A stretch of DNA of 11,488 nucleotides from NCBI GenBank assembly GCA_964463915.1, contig CAYXEH010000065.1, positions 1 to 11,488 on the forward strand. Direction: 5' to 3'. This stretch comes from PUPG01 sp964463915. GTDB lineage: Bacteria > Bacteroidota > Bacteroidia > Bacteroidales > UBA7960. Made by a program: the position numbers and the translations under genes. Below are positions 1 to 7,233 of this stretch, piece by piece (position 1 is the stretch's first letter; each line of letters opens with the position of its first letter). Under the pieces are notes generated by a model that made no database searches, was not told the origin of the DNA, and was given only the letters and a program-made list of their open reading frames with translations.

Positions 1-1
1 G

Positions 2-775
2 GGAGAATCTCCCACCCGGGCTTTTTCGCAGAAGCCCGATTCCAGCATTGCCCTCGGATTTAAGCTCCTGAAAACAGGAAGGATCGATGCCTTTTCCAGT
101 GCCGGGAATACCGGTGCCATGCTGGTGGGATCAGTGTACAGTGTCAATGCAGTGCAGGGTGTGATCCGCCCTGCAACTACAACGATCATTCCCAAAGAGA
201 ATGGTAGCATGGGCGTATTGGTCGACGTGGGTACCAACCCTGATACAAAACCAGATGTGCTATATCAGTTTGGTCTGCTTGGGTCTATTTATGCGACGTA
301 TGTGTATAAGATCGATAACCCAAGGGTGGGCTTGCTTAATATTGGTGAAGAAGAAGACAAAGGCAATCTCCTTACGCAATCTGCTTACCGGTTAATGAAA
401 GGAACCACAGATTATCATTTTACCGGGAATGTGGAAGGGCGCGATTTTTTCCGGGATAAAGCAGATGTCATTGTCTGTGACGGGTTTACCGGCAACGTGG
501 TTCTGAAAAACATGGAGGCCATGTACCGGATGATTGTCAAACGGGGGCTCAGTGATGCTTTCTTTGACCGCTTCAATTATGAACAATACGGCGGAACCCC
601 CATTCTCGGGGTAAATGCCACGGTGCTTATCGGGCATGGGATCTCCAATGAAGTAGCCATTAAAAACATGATCTTACATTCCCGTGATGTCTTTCAGGCT
701 GGTGTGACTGAACATATCCGTTCCGCCATGGATCAATATATTCAGGGTGGTATGTTTTCTGACCGCAAGTCTTAG
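2..775 (+). CDS. plsX: Phosphate acyltransferase PlsX, 5'-truncated by the window edge
   Basis: PlsX converts acyl-ACP and phosphate to acyl-phosphate, the donor for the first acylation of glycerol-3-phosphate; it is a peripheral membrane enzyme. The frame is open from base 2 to a TAG at 773-775 and gives 257 residues. The family usually has about 310-340, so some 55-80 N-terminal residues lie outside the window. Family hallmarks are visible: SSIALGFKLLK then SAGNTGAM just before the internal ATG at 119, LVDVGTNPDTKPDVLYQF, GLLNIGEEEDKGNLLTQSA, FTGNVEGRDFF, VCDGFTGNVVLK and near the end IGHGISNEVAIKNMI. The ATG at 119 cannot be the true start because conserved PlsX sequence continues upstream of it. 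fabH follows 23 bp downstream in the same direction, the usual plsX-fabH order; rpmF commonly precedes plsX, but that position is not in view. Confidence 0.96.
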   Translation, partial: GESPTRAFSQKPDSSIALGFKLLKTGRIDAFSSAGNTGAMLVGSVYSVNAVQGVIRPATTTIIPKENGSMGVLVDVGTNPDTKPDVLYQFGLLGSIYATYVYKIDNPRVGLLNIGEEEDKGNLLTQSAYRLMKGTTDYHFTGNVEGRDFFRDKADVIVCDGFTGNVVLKNMEAMYRMIVKRGLSDAFFDRFNYEQYGGTPILGVNATVLIGHGISNEVAIKNMILHSRDVFQAGVTEHIRSAMDQYIQGGMFSDRKS

Positions 776-798
776 TTGTATTTAAATATTTTTATAAA

Positions 799-1788
799 AT
801 GACAGGAATTAAAGCAGCCATTACAGCTGTTCACGGGTATCTGCCTGATTACGTGCTTACCAACCAGGAGTTGGAGCAAATGGTAGACACTTCCGATGAA
901 TGGATCTCCACACGAACCGGTATCAAGGAAAGAAGAATCCTGAAAGGTGAAGGGCTTGCTACTTCCGATATGGCTGCTGAAGCAGTGAAAGGCCTTCTGG
1001 ATAAACGTGGAATATCTCCTGATGAGGTCGATTTGTTGGTATGTTCAACAGTGACCCCTGACATGAAGTTTCCCGCCACCGCCAATCTGGTAAGCCTCAA
1101 GGCGGGTATCAATAATGCTTTTAGCTATGACATGAACGCTGCCTGTTCCGGGTTTATTTATGCCCTTACCACGGCCGCCAGTTTTGTGGAAACCGGTAAA
1201 TACAAAAAAGTTGTTGTAGTGGGCGCGGATAAGATGTCATCCATTGTAGACTATACCGACAGGCAAACTTGTGTGATTTTCGGGGATGCAGCTTCAGCGG
1301 TGTTGCTAGAGCCCACTGAAGAGGAAGAAGGGGTGATGGATCACGCCTTTGGTACAGACGGTTCCGGCTATGTACACCTGCACATGAAAGCAGGGGGATC
1401 CCTGAAGCCCCCTTCCCATGAAACGGTGGATGCACGTGAGCACTACGTGTACCAGGAAGGTCAGCCTGTATTTAAATTTGCCGTTACCAAAATGGCGGGC
1501 ATTTCCAAGGAATTGATGGATAAAAACGGCCTTGACGGGGATGACATTACCTGGTTGGTGCCTCATCAGGCCAACCTGCGCATTATTGAGGCCACCGGAA
1601 AACGCCTTGGTATTCCGCCGGAAAAAGTGATGGTAAACATTCAACGTTACGGCAATACCACTAATGCCACCATCCCGCTTTGTTTGTGGGACTATGAGAA
1701 CCAACTGAAGAAAGGCGACAACCTGATACTTACCGCCTTCGGGGGCGGATTTACCTGGGGTGCGGTCTGGGTGAAATGGGCGTATTAG
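799..1788 (+). CDS. fabH: Beta-ketoacyl-ACP synthase III (FabH)
   Basis: FabH condenses acetyl-CoA (or another short acyl-CoA) with malonyl-ACP to start type II fatty-acid synthesis in the cytoplasm. The 329-residue product has the family's normal length. The thiolase-fold catalytic triad is present: Cys116 in NAACSGF, His256 in PHQANLRI, and Asn286 in YGNTTNATIP. Other family segments are TSDEWISTRTGIKERR near the N-terminus, FGDAASAVLLE in the middle, and the C-terminal glycine-rich AFGGGFTWGA. The ATG at 799 follows an AT-rich leader with no clear Shine-Dalgarno, as is normal in Bacteroidota. It lies 23 bp after plsX and is probably co-transcribed with it. The gene ends 10 bp from the convergent dtd stop. 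Chain-length or branched-chain primer preference cannot be read from the sequence. Confidence 0.97.
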   Translation: MTGIKAAITAVHGYLPDYVLTNQELEQMVDTSDEWISTRTGIKERRILKGEGLATSDMAAEAVKGLLDKRGISPDEVDLLVCSTVTPDMKFPATANLVSLKAGINNAFSYDMNAACSGFIYALTTAASFVETGKYKKVVVVGADKMSSIVDYTDRQTCVIFGDAASAVLLEPTEEEEGVMDHAFGTDGSGYVHLHMKAGGSLKPPSHETVDAREHYVYQEGQPVFKFAVTKMAGISKELMDKNGLDGDDITWLVPHQANLRIIEATGKRLGIPPEKVMVNIQRYGNTTNATIPLCLWDYENQLKKGDNLILTAFGGGFTWGAVWVKWAY

Positions 1789-1798
1789 GCGCTGCCCG

Positions 1799-2251
1799 TT
1801 ATTCCTTATTTTTACTGTCAATCATGATCGTTACCGGCCCATCGTTGGTAAGTGAGACCTTCATGTATGCCCCGAATTCCCCGGAGCAGGTTCTGCAACC
1901 GCTCTCCTTTTCCAGGGATTGAATAAAGGCCTCATACATGGGTATGGCGTGATCCGGCTTTGCTGCCCTGATATAGGAAGGGCGATTGCCTTTTTTGGTG
2001 CTGGCATGTAATGTGAACTGGCTGATGACCATGATTTCTCCGCTGACATCCTGTACGGACTTATTCATCACGCCCTGTGCATCGTTGAATATCCTCAACC
2101 GGCTTATTTTCCCGGCCAGCCATTCAATATCTCCTTGTGTGTCGGCCTCCTCTATTCCCAACAGGACCAGGATCCCCTTTCCGATAGCCGCCTTTTCTTC
2201 ATGGTCAATTATTACTGAGGCCTGTGCTGTTTTCTGAATAATCACTCGCAT
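1799..2251 (-). CDS. dtd: D-aminoacyl-tRNA deacylase (DTD)
   Basis: DTD hydrolyses D-amino acids, and also mischarged glycine, from tRNA, so it proofreads translation for chirality. The 150-residue length is typical. The two active-site motifs of the family are present: SQFTLHA at residues 77-83 with Thr80, and the cross-subunit Gly-cisPro motif in NDGPVT (Gly138-Pro139). The N-terminal MRVIIQKTAQASV and the GEFGAYMKVSLTNDGP segment also match the family. The gene follows rsgA with only 13 bp between them, on the same strand, so the two very likely form an operon. The ATG at 2251 has an A/T-rich leader with no strong ribosome-binding site. The 3' end converges on fabH; I found no convincing terminator in the 10-bp gap. 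Confidence 0.96.
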   Translation of the reverse strand: MRVIIQKTAQASVIIDHEEKAAIGKGILVLLGIEEADTQGDIEWLAGKISRLRIFNDAQGVMNKSVQDVSGEIMVISQFTLHASTKKGNRPSYIRAAKPDHAIPMYEAFIQSLEKESGCRTCSGEFGAYMKVSLTNDGPVTIMIDSKNKE

Positions 2252-2264
2252 AAATCTGTCTTTT

Positions 2265-3188
2265 TCAGGATTTCTTTCGTGTTTCTCCGCCCAGGAGCAT
2301 ATTCAGGTAATTTTCGTAACGTGTGAGGCTGATTTTTCCCTCGCTGACCGCTTTCTTGACACGGCAGCCCGGCTCGTTTAAATGTGTACAGTTGTCGAAG
2401 CGGCATTGATTGAAAAAACCCCGCATTTCCGGGAAATAATGACACAATTCCCATGCTTCAAAATCTACCAGGCCGAATTCCTTGATCCCGGGGGTGTCAA
2501 TGATCGCTCCCTTATCTGAGAGGTGAAACATCTCGGCAAATGTGGTTGTGTGCCGCCCTTTTTTATGGGCTTTTGATACCTCCTGTACTTTGAGGTTGAG
2601 CCCTGGCTCGATCGCGTTGATAAGCGCAGATTTACCTACCCCCGAATGGCCGGCCAGGAGCGAAATTTTGCCCCGGAGCAAATCTCTGAACTGATCCAGG
2701 TTGATGGCTTCCGTGGCTGAGGTATACAGGCAGAGGTACCCTGCTTTTTCGTAAACTTTTTTTAACTGATCCAGTTTGTCATGGGAAGGAGTGCCGGCAA
2801 CAAGGTCAAACTTGTTGAAAACGATTACAGCCGGAATACTGTAAGCTTCGCAGGTAACCAGGAACCGGTCAATGAAGCCCGTGGAGGTTCTGGGGTAAGC
2901 CAGGGTGGCAATGATTACGGCCTGGTCCATGTTTGCCGCAATGATGTGTGTTTGTCTGGATAGCTTGGTGGCTTTCCGGATGATGTAATTTTTCCTTTCC
3001 AGGATGTCCTCTATCATGCCGGCTCCATCTTCCAGGTGTAACCACACCCTGTCTCCAACAGCCACAGGATTGGTTGCTTTTGACCCGGAGAGTTTAATCC
3101 GGCCCCTTAGGCGGCAGTCAATACGCTGCCCCTCATCTGTCAATACTTTATACCAACTCCCTGTTGATTTGATTACAGTACCTTCCAC
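2265..3188 (-). CDS. rsgA: Small ribosomal subunit biogenesis GTPase RsgA, GTG start
   Basis: RsgA (YjeQ) is a GTPase that checks late maturation of the 30S subunit. The 307-residue product has the three expected parts: an N-terminal OB-fold domain (about 1-70), a circularly permuted GTPase domain, and a C-terminal zinc knuckle. The permutation is visible as G4 NKFD (125-128) before G1 GHSGVGKS (180-187), then the switch region GRHTTT (211-216) and G3 DTPG (231-234). Probable zinc ligands are Cys262, Cys267, His269 and Cys275. The start is GTG at 3188: there is no in-frame ATG before the upstream stop, and the resulting MEGTVIKSTGSWYKV matches the usual N-terminus. An ATG at 3196 is out of frame. 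The gene leads dtd by 13 bp and is divergent from the gldA-like gene. Confidence 0.96.
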   Translation of the reverse strand: MEGTVIKSTGSWYKVLTDEGQRIDCRLRGRIKLSGSKATNPVAVGDRVWLHLEDGAGMIEDILERKNYIIRKATKLSRQTHIIAANMDQAVIIATLAYPRTSTGFIDRFLVTCEAYSIPAVIVFNKFDLVAGTPSHDKLDQLKKVYEKAGYLCLYTSATEAINLDQFRDLLRGKISLLAGHSGVGKSALINAIEPGLNLKVQEVSKAHKKGRHTTTFAEMFHLSDKGAIIDTPGIKEFGLVDFEAWELCHYFPEMRGFFNQCRFDNCTHLNEPGCRVKKAVSEGKISLTRYENYLNMLLGGETRKKS

Positions 3189-3225
3189 GAAGTCATTTCC
3201 TTAATTTTTCACTGTTACCGACCGG

Positions 3226-3254
3226 TTGAATCTGTGATAAAATTACTAATTTCG
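3226..3254 (+). promoter_or_regulatory. Candidate Bacteroidota promoter for the gldA-like gene
   Basis: A TTG (3226-3228) and TAATTTCG (3247-3254) are separated by 18 bp. This resembles the phylum's -33 TTG / -7 TAnnTTTG consensus with one mismatch in the -7 box. The ATG at 3274 lies 19 bp further on, giving a very short leader. It is a pattern match only; no start site was measured. Confidence 0.4.
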
Positions 3255-3267
3255 TGTAAATACACAA
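3238..3267 (-). promoter_or_regulatory. Candidate promoter for rsgA-dtd, overlapping the gldA promoter
   Basis: On the minus strand, TTG (bases 3267-3265) and TAATTTTA (3245-3238) are separated by 19 bp, a fair match to TTG / TAnnTTTG with a mismatch at the last base. It points to the GTG start of rsgA at 3188, leaving a leader of roughly 40 nt. It interleaves with the plus-strand candidate, so polymerase binding in the two directions could be mutually exclusive. This is inference from motifs only. Confidence 0.33.
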
Positions 3268-3273
3268 TGTGAT

Positions 3274-4182
3274 ATGTCTTTGCAAGCGGTGAATGTTACG
3301 AAGTTTTACGGGCAACAAAAGGCACTGGATGAGGTGAGTTTTCAGGTCAGCCGGGGAGGGGTTGTGGCCTTGCTTGGCCCCAACGGAGCCGGGAAGTCCA
3401 CTATGATGAAAATCATTGCCTGTTATTTGCCGCAGTCAGCAGGTCAGGTCAGGGTTTGTGGATTTGATGTAGCAGAAGACCCCCGCAACGTGAAGAAAAG
3501 GGTTGGTTACCTGCCTGAAAACAACCCGCTTTACAATGACATGTACGTCAGGGAGTACCTGATGTTTGTGGCCGGAGTCCATCGGCTTGGGAGAAATAGC
3601 AGGTCAAGGGTAGATGAGATGATCGAGCTGACAGGACTGAAAGAGGAGTATAGAAAAACCATAGGCACCCTGTCAAAGGGGTACCGCCAGCGCGTTGGTT
3701 TGGCGCAGGCACTGATTCACGATCCGGAAGTACTGATCCTTGATGAACCTACTTCAGGGCTGGATCCCAACCAGCTTGCAGAGATCAGGGAACTGATCAG
3801 GGAAACCGGGAAGTCAAAAACAGTGATCCTTTCCACACACATCATGCAGGAGGTGGAGGCGGTTTGCAACCACGTTATGATCATCCATCGTGGCAGGATC
3901 ATTGCCGATGCACCCACCTCCGAACTACGGATGCTTAACAAAGCAAGCCGCGTTATCCGGGTCGAATTTGACAAAGAGGTGAAAGCGGAGAAGCTGAAGG
4001 AAATTGATGGGGTGATCGATGTCATCAAAGAGCCCGGATCAGTTTACCGGATATTTACCGGGGCAGCGGGCGACCTGCGTGCTGAAATTTTCAGGTTTGC
4101 CGTGGAGAACGGGGTGGTGTTGTTGTCCATGGAACAACAGGATCAGTCACTGGAGGAGATCTTCAGAAAGATGACCATATAG
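3274..4182 (+). CDS. gldA: GldA-like ABC transporter ATP-binding protein
   Basis: This is the ATP-hydrolysing subunit of an ABC transporter of the gliding-motility GldA type; in Flavobacterium GldA works with the membrane proteins GldF and GldG. The 302-residue product shows Walker A GPNGAGKST (35-43), signature LSKGYRQR (133-140), Walker B VLILDEP (153-159) and the H-loop His189. The canonical Q-loop position reads GYLPENNPLY, with Glu82 instead of Gln, as in GldA relatives. The segments YNDMYVREYL and LSTHIMQEVEAVC also match GldA closely. A C-terminal domain of about 80 residues (220-302) follows the ATPase core. No permease gene is adjacent: the neighbours are rsgA and nadD on the opposite strand. 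The partner must be encoded elsewhere, so gliding function is not established; a general ABC-2 export role is the alternative. Confidence 0.88.
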   Translation: MSLQAVNVTKFYGQQKALDEVSFQVSRGGVVALLGPNGAGKSTMMKIIACYLPQSAGQVRVCGFDVAEDPRNVKKRVGYLPENNPLYNDMYVREYLMFVAGVHRLGRNSRSRVDEMIELTGLKEEYRKTIGTLSKGYRQRVGLAQALIHDPEVLILDEPTSGLDPNQLAEIRELIRETGKSKTVILSTHIMQEVEAVCNHVMIIHRGRIIADAPTSELRMLNKASRVIRVEFDKEVKAEKLKEIDGVIDVIKEPGSVYRIFTGAAGDLRAEIFRFAVENGVVLLSMEQQDQSLEEIFRKMTI

Positions 4183-4226
4183 GGGAAAGACCGGCACAGA
4201 AAGGTAAGAAATCCTGTTATATGATT

Positions 4227-4829
4227 TTAATTTGTCAGATCCCGCGGGAGGGTATAATATCCCTTTTCAAGGATACATTTGCGTACCTTTTCGGGCAACA
4301 GGTAACGGGGATCTTTACTTTTCGCCAGATCCTGCCGGATGCCGGTGGATGAGATTTCCAGACGTGGAGCATCAATCGGCCTTACATTGGGCCGGGTAGA
4401 AAACGGAGAAGCCTGATCATCAGACCTTGGATATACAAAAACGGTCAGAAGGGATAAAATTTCCTCATAATTTTTCCACTGGTCGAATGCTTCCAGGTTG
4501 TCGGATCCGATAAGTAACACGAACGCTCTTTCCGGATGAAGGGTTTTTAATCTCTTAATTGTATGAATGGTGTAGGAAGGTTTCTCCATAAACAATTCGA
4601 TGTCGCAAATCCGAAACGAAGGATTGTCTTCAACGGCCAGGCGCAACAATTCCATCCGTCCTTCTTCACTGAGCATTTCCTCTTCCGTTTTAAAAGGATT
4701 CTGCGGAGACAGCACGAACCAGACCTCCCCGACCTCTGTGTGCTGTACAAAGTGCTGGGCAATGATCAGGTGCCCGGTATGCACCGGGTTGAAAGACCCA
4801 AACAATAAGCCTGTGATTGGTTTGGTCAT
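4227..4829 (-). CDS. nadD: Nicotinate-nucleotide adenylyltransferase (NadD)
   Basis: NadD adenylylates nicotinic acid mononucleotide to deamido-NAD, a cytoplasmic step in NAD synthesis. The 200-residue length is typical. The nucleotidyltransferase motifs are in order: GSFNPVHTGH (11-20), whose HTGH is the (H/T)xGH signature; SPQNPFK (41-47); IGSDNLEAFDQWK (107-119); and EISSTGIR (158-165), the ISSTxIR motif. It is the last gene of yicC-gmk-nadD; its ATG lies 14 bp after the gmk stop. It converges on the gldA-like gene with a 44-bp gap in which I see no good terminator hairpin. Confidence 0.96.
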   Translation of the reverse strand: MTKPITGLLFGSFNPVHTGHLIIAQHFVQHTEVGEVWFVLSPQNPFKTEEEMLSEEGRMELLRLAVEDNPSFRICDIELFMEKPSYTIHTIKRLKTLHPERAFVLLIGSDNLEAFDQWKNYEEILSLLTVFVYPRSDDQASPFSTRPNVRPIDAPRLEISSTGIRQDLAKSKDPRYLLPEKVRKCILEKGYYTLPRDLTN

Positions 4830-4843
4830 GGTGATGCTTCGGG

Positions 4844-5422
4844 TTAAGGGTGATTGCTGATAAATGAGTGCACCAGGGCGGTAGCTTCACCGGCTGCATC
4901 TTCCAGTTTGTCGTTCACCACCACATGGTCAAAATCCTTTGCGAATGAAAGTTCCTGCCTGGCCTTTCCCAGCCTCTTTGCAAGGCTTTCGGGAGTTTCA
5001 GTGTTTCTGTTCACCAGTCTTTTCCTGAGTTCTTCCACTGAAGGTGGTTTGATGAAAATGGCCAGCGTCCGTTCAGGAAAGCGCTTCTTTATGGTTAATC
5101 CGCCGGCCACATCCACATCGAAAACCACATGTTTCCCTTCATCCCATATTCTTCTCACCTCACTGTTTAATGTACCATAGTAACTGCCCGGATAAACCTC
5201 CTCCCACTCAAGAAAGGATCCTTCCTGAATCTTTTGCCGGAACGCTTCCGGCGTGAGGAAATAATAGTCCTTTCCGTTGGTTTCTCCGGGGCGCCTGGGT
5301 CGGCTGCAGGCAGAAATGGAAAAAGCAAGCTGAGGGGTTTTTTTAAGAACTTCTTTGACAATACTCGTCTTGCCGGCTCCGGATGGGGCTGAAAAGACAA
5401 TCAGTTTTCCTTGTGCCGCCAT
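4844..5422 (-). CDS. gmk: Guanylate kinase
   Basis: Guanylate kinase phosphorylates GMP to GDP with ATP, an essential purine-nucleotide step. The 192-residue product has the P-loop SAPSGAGKTS (11-20), the GMP-binding stretch CSRPRRPGE followed by GKDYYFLT (50-57), the EVYPGSYYGT segment (75-84) and the DVDVAGGLTIKK region (102-113). The residue after the CS of the GMP-binding loop continues directly to RPRRPGE, a small variation on the usual TRPxRPGE. Its ATG shares a base with the yicC stop (TAATG on the minus strand, 5424-5420), so translation is probably coupled. nadD follows 14 bp downstream. Confidence 0.97.
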   Translation of the reverse strand: MAAQGKLIVFSAPSGAGKTSIVKEVLKKTPQLAFSISACSRPRRPGETNGKDYYFLTPEAFRQKIQEGSFLEWEEVYPGSYYGTLNSEVRRIWDEGKHVVFDVDVAGGLTIKKRFPERTLAIFIKPPSVEELRKRLVNRNTETPESLAKRLGKARQELSFAKDFDHVVVNDKLEDAAGEATALVHSFISNHP

Positions 5423-6297
5423 TATAGAATATTCATTAATTGCTCTTTGATTTTTTCCAGTTCGTCCTTCATCTGGACTACAATTCGCTGGATAGCTGCA
5501 TCGTTGGCTTTGCTCCCAATGGTGTTGATCTCTCTGCCGATTTCCTGGGTGATGAACCCCAGTTTTTTCCCTGCCGGTATATTTTCTGCCATCGTATCAG
5601 AAAAATAATCCAGGTGTTGCTCCAGACGAACCATCTCCTCTGTAATGTCAAACTTTTCCAGGTAATAGATCAACTCCTGCTCGTAACGGTTCGGATCCGG
5701 GGTGGCCGCATCCTTTAGTTCATTCAATGCAGCAGATAATCTTTTCCGGATGTCTTCCCTGCGTTGCTTCTCAAGGGGAGGGAGGTCAGCCAGCAAGGAC
5801 TTCAGCTTGCTGATTCGCTCCTGCAGGTCTTTCTCCAGGTGCAGCCCTTCTGATTGCCTGTAGCCTATGGTGCTTTCCAGGGCTTCCTCCACTGCCTGGT
5901 GTAATTGTTTCCATTCTTCCTGGTCAAGGGTTTCTGTTTCCTGGGTATATATTTCGGGAAGGCGCAGAATGGCCGGCAATAAGCTGTCTGTTACCGGGAT
6001 GTCATGCTCCCTGCTGAATGCCGTGAGTTCAAGGTAATATTTTTCCATCAGTGGAGTGTTCAGCGAGTAGGCTGCACTCTCATCCTTGCTTTCTATTGTG
6101 ATCAGGAGCTCCACCTTGCCTCTTCCCAGTTTTTTGCCCAGTAAGGACCTGAGCTCCTGTTCCTTGCTCTTGTATATATAAGGGAGCTTCAGGTTGATAT
6201 CCAGGGTTTTGCTGTTCAGAGAACGGATTTCGACTGTGAGGGTTTTATAATTGAGCTGGCAGGTTGACTTGCCATACCCGGTCATGGATTGTATCAT
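5422..6297 (-). CDS. yicC: YicC-family protein (putative endoribonuclease)
   Basis: YicC proteins are widely conserved; the E. coli member has been linked to RNA turnover as an endoribonuclease or RNase adaptor, so an RNA role is the best inference here. The 291-residue product has the family hallmarks: MTGYG at 5-9, EIRSLNSK at 23-30, EGLHLEKDL (150-158), ITEEMVRLEQHL (218-229) and the C-terminal GKKLGFITQEIGREINTIGS (243-262). I placed the start at the ATG at 6297 because MIQSMTGYG is the standard N-terminus. The frame stays open to 6570, but the extra 91 residues are unlike the family and run antisense into the divergent outer-membrane gene. It heads the operon with gmk (one-base overlap) and nadD. 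Residues 150-290 are rich in charged residues and probably helical. Confidence 0.94.
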   Translation of the reverse strand: MIQSMTGYGKSTCQLNYKTLTVEIRSLNSKTLDINLKLPYIYKSKEQELRSLLGKKLGRGKVELLITIESKDESAAYSLNTPLMEKYYLELTAFSREHDIPVTDSLLPAILRLPEIYTQETETLDQEEWKQLHQAVEEALESTIGYRQSEGLHLEKDLQERISKLKSLLADLPPLEKQRREDIRKRLSAALNELKDAATPDPNRYEQELIYYLEKFDITEEMVRLEQHLDYFSDTMAENIPAGKKLGFITQEIGREINTIGSKANDAAIQRIVVQMKDELEKIKEQLMNIL

Positions 6298-6310
6298 ACT
6301 GATTTTTTTA

Positions 6311-6318
6311 CAAATATA
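6311..6318 (-). promoter_or_regulatory. Candidate -7 box for the yicC-gmk-nadD operon
   Basis: The minus strand reads TATATTTG, an exact TAnnTTTG match, 13 bp before the yicC ATG. I could not find a TTG element at the usual 17-23 bp spacing, so only half of the promoter is supported. A start site here would leave a leader of only a few nucleotides. Confidence 0.35.
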
Positions 6319-6372
6319 ATAATTGCGCAAAGTCCTCACATGAAGAGCAATCCCTTTTGTCATTAATTTGCG

Positions 6373-6380
6373 TAAATTTG
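6373..6380 (+). promoter_or_regulatory. Candidate -7 box for the outer-membrane barrel gene
   Basis: TAAATTTG is an exact TAnnTTTG match ending 5 bp before the ATG at 6386. The nearest upstream TTTG (6356-6359) is only 13 bp away, shorter than the usual spacing. If this box is used, the mRNA would be leaderless or nearly so. If translation instead began at the in-frame TTG at 6368, the box would lie inside the coding region. Confidence 0.3.
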
Positions 6381-6385
6381 ATGAT

Positions 6386-7117
6386 ATGCAGGAGTTGGTC
6401 AGAATATTGTCAGTGTTCCTGATGCTCTCAGGGTCGGCAGGTGCTTTGTCCGGCCAGGAATTTCGCGGAGGGATCCGGGCCGGGCTCACTGCCAGTGAAG
6501 TATCAGGAGATGATGCGGGTGGTCCGGATAAGCCGGGCTGGTTTGCGGCTGTTTTTACCAATCGTGACATAAGTGAGTATTCACGGTTGCAGCTTGAGGT
6601 GATGTATATTCAGAAGGGGAGCCGGGTATTCCGCGATCCGCAGGAAGACCGGGACGGGCAGCAAACAACCCCCTTTTTTTTTGCCGCTGGCGACAACGGG
6701 GTTCCGGATTCTCCTTCTGAGGGCTATAGAGATTATCGGTTTACCCTGCATTATGTAGAGGTGCCGCTGGCATTCAAGTTTGACTTTTCCCCCTTGATCC
6801 CCCTTCCGTACGTGGATCGTTTGACTGGGGAGATCGGCCTTTCCGGTTCCACTGTTGTGGGACATTATGAGGAGAGTGAGGGGAAAGATATTACAGACCG
6901 GATGGCAGATGACAGGCCTTTCTATGTTGCTGAATTAAACCTGCTCGCGGGTCTTTATTACCCAATTCATGAGGGCCTTGACTTTCACTTCCGGTTCTCG
7001 CAAGGGGTCACTCCTTTGCGCCCCCATCAAAGTGAAGTTGCCACCCAATGGTACAACCGCGGGCAGTATAATACGGTCTGGAGTTTTGGACTGTCCTTCA
7101 CTTTCCTCTCTTCTTAA
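6386..7117 (+). CDS. PorT-like outer-membrane beta-barrel protein
   Basis: This predicted exported protein of 243 residues belongs to the small Bacteroidota beta-barrel group (PorT / OMP_b-brl_2 type). A signal peptide is visible: a hydrophobic stretch VRILSVFLMLSGSAGALSG, with likely cleavage near the following QEF. The mature part alternates polar and hydrophobic residues in strand-like segments. Family-like phrases are LQLEVMYIQKGSR and FTLHYVEVPLAFKFDF, and the last strand is VWSFGLSFTF. Between strands there are charged, loop-like stretches (for example around DPQEDRDGQQ). I chose the ATG at 6386; an in-frame TTG at 6368 would add six residues. It is divergent from yicC and 116 bp before the TonB-dependent receptor, which has its own promoter box. 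Substrate or partner unknown; a structural or transport role is equally possible. Confidence 0.78.
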   Translation: MQELVRILSVFLMLSGSAGALSGQEFRGGIRAGLTASEVSGDDAGGPDKPGWFAAVFTNRDISEYSRLQLEVMYIQKGSRVFRDPQEDRDGQQTTPFFFAAGDNGVPDSPSEGYRDYRFTLHYVEVPLAFKFDFSPLIPLPYVDRLTGEIGLSGSTVVGHYEESEGKDITDRMADDRPFYVAELNLLAGLYYPIHEGLDFHFRFSQGVTPLRPHQSEVATQWYNRGQYNTVWSFGLSFTFLSS

Positions 7118-7183
7118 TCAGGCTTCCATTTTTTCTTAACAATTTCGTAAAAGGAATGCGGTGACAAATTGGCCACTTTGTCC

Positions 7184-7191
7184 TATATTTG
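7184..7191 (+). promoter_or_regulatory. Candidate -7 box for the TonB-dependent receptor
   Basis: TATATTTG followed by CACC is an exact match to the phylum's TAnnTTTG box and sits 42 bp before the ATG at 7234, a normal distance. The -33 element is weak: the nearest TTG (7169-7171) is 12 bp upstream of the box. The leader after it is A-rich (runs of A just before the ATG) and has no Shine-Dalgarno, as expected in this phylum. Confidence 0.5.
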
Positions 7192-7233
7192 CACCGTAAA
7201 AAACCTTAATTTTTTCTTAAAAAAACCCAACAA

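Noticed and set aside
119..775. Complete short PlsX starting at the ATG at 119
   Set aside because: Conserved PlsX sequence (SSIALGFKLLK, SAGNTG) is encoded in the same frame upstream to base 2, so the gene is cut by the window edge.
1778..1797. Terminator between convergent fabH and dtd
   Set aside because: Only a four-base GGGC/GCCC pairing with a 12-base loop is visible, which is too weak to call.
4183..4226. Bidirectional terminator between the gldA-like gene and nadD
   Set aside because: No stable inverted repeat with a T-run could be found in the 44-bp gap.
6298..6570. N-terminal extension of YicC by 91 residues
   Set aside because: The family starts at MIQSMTGYG; the extension is unlike YicC and is antisense to the signal-peptide region of the divergent outer-membrane gene.
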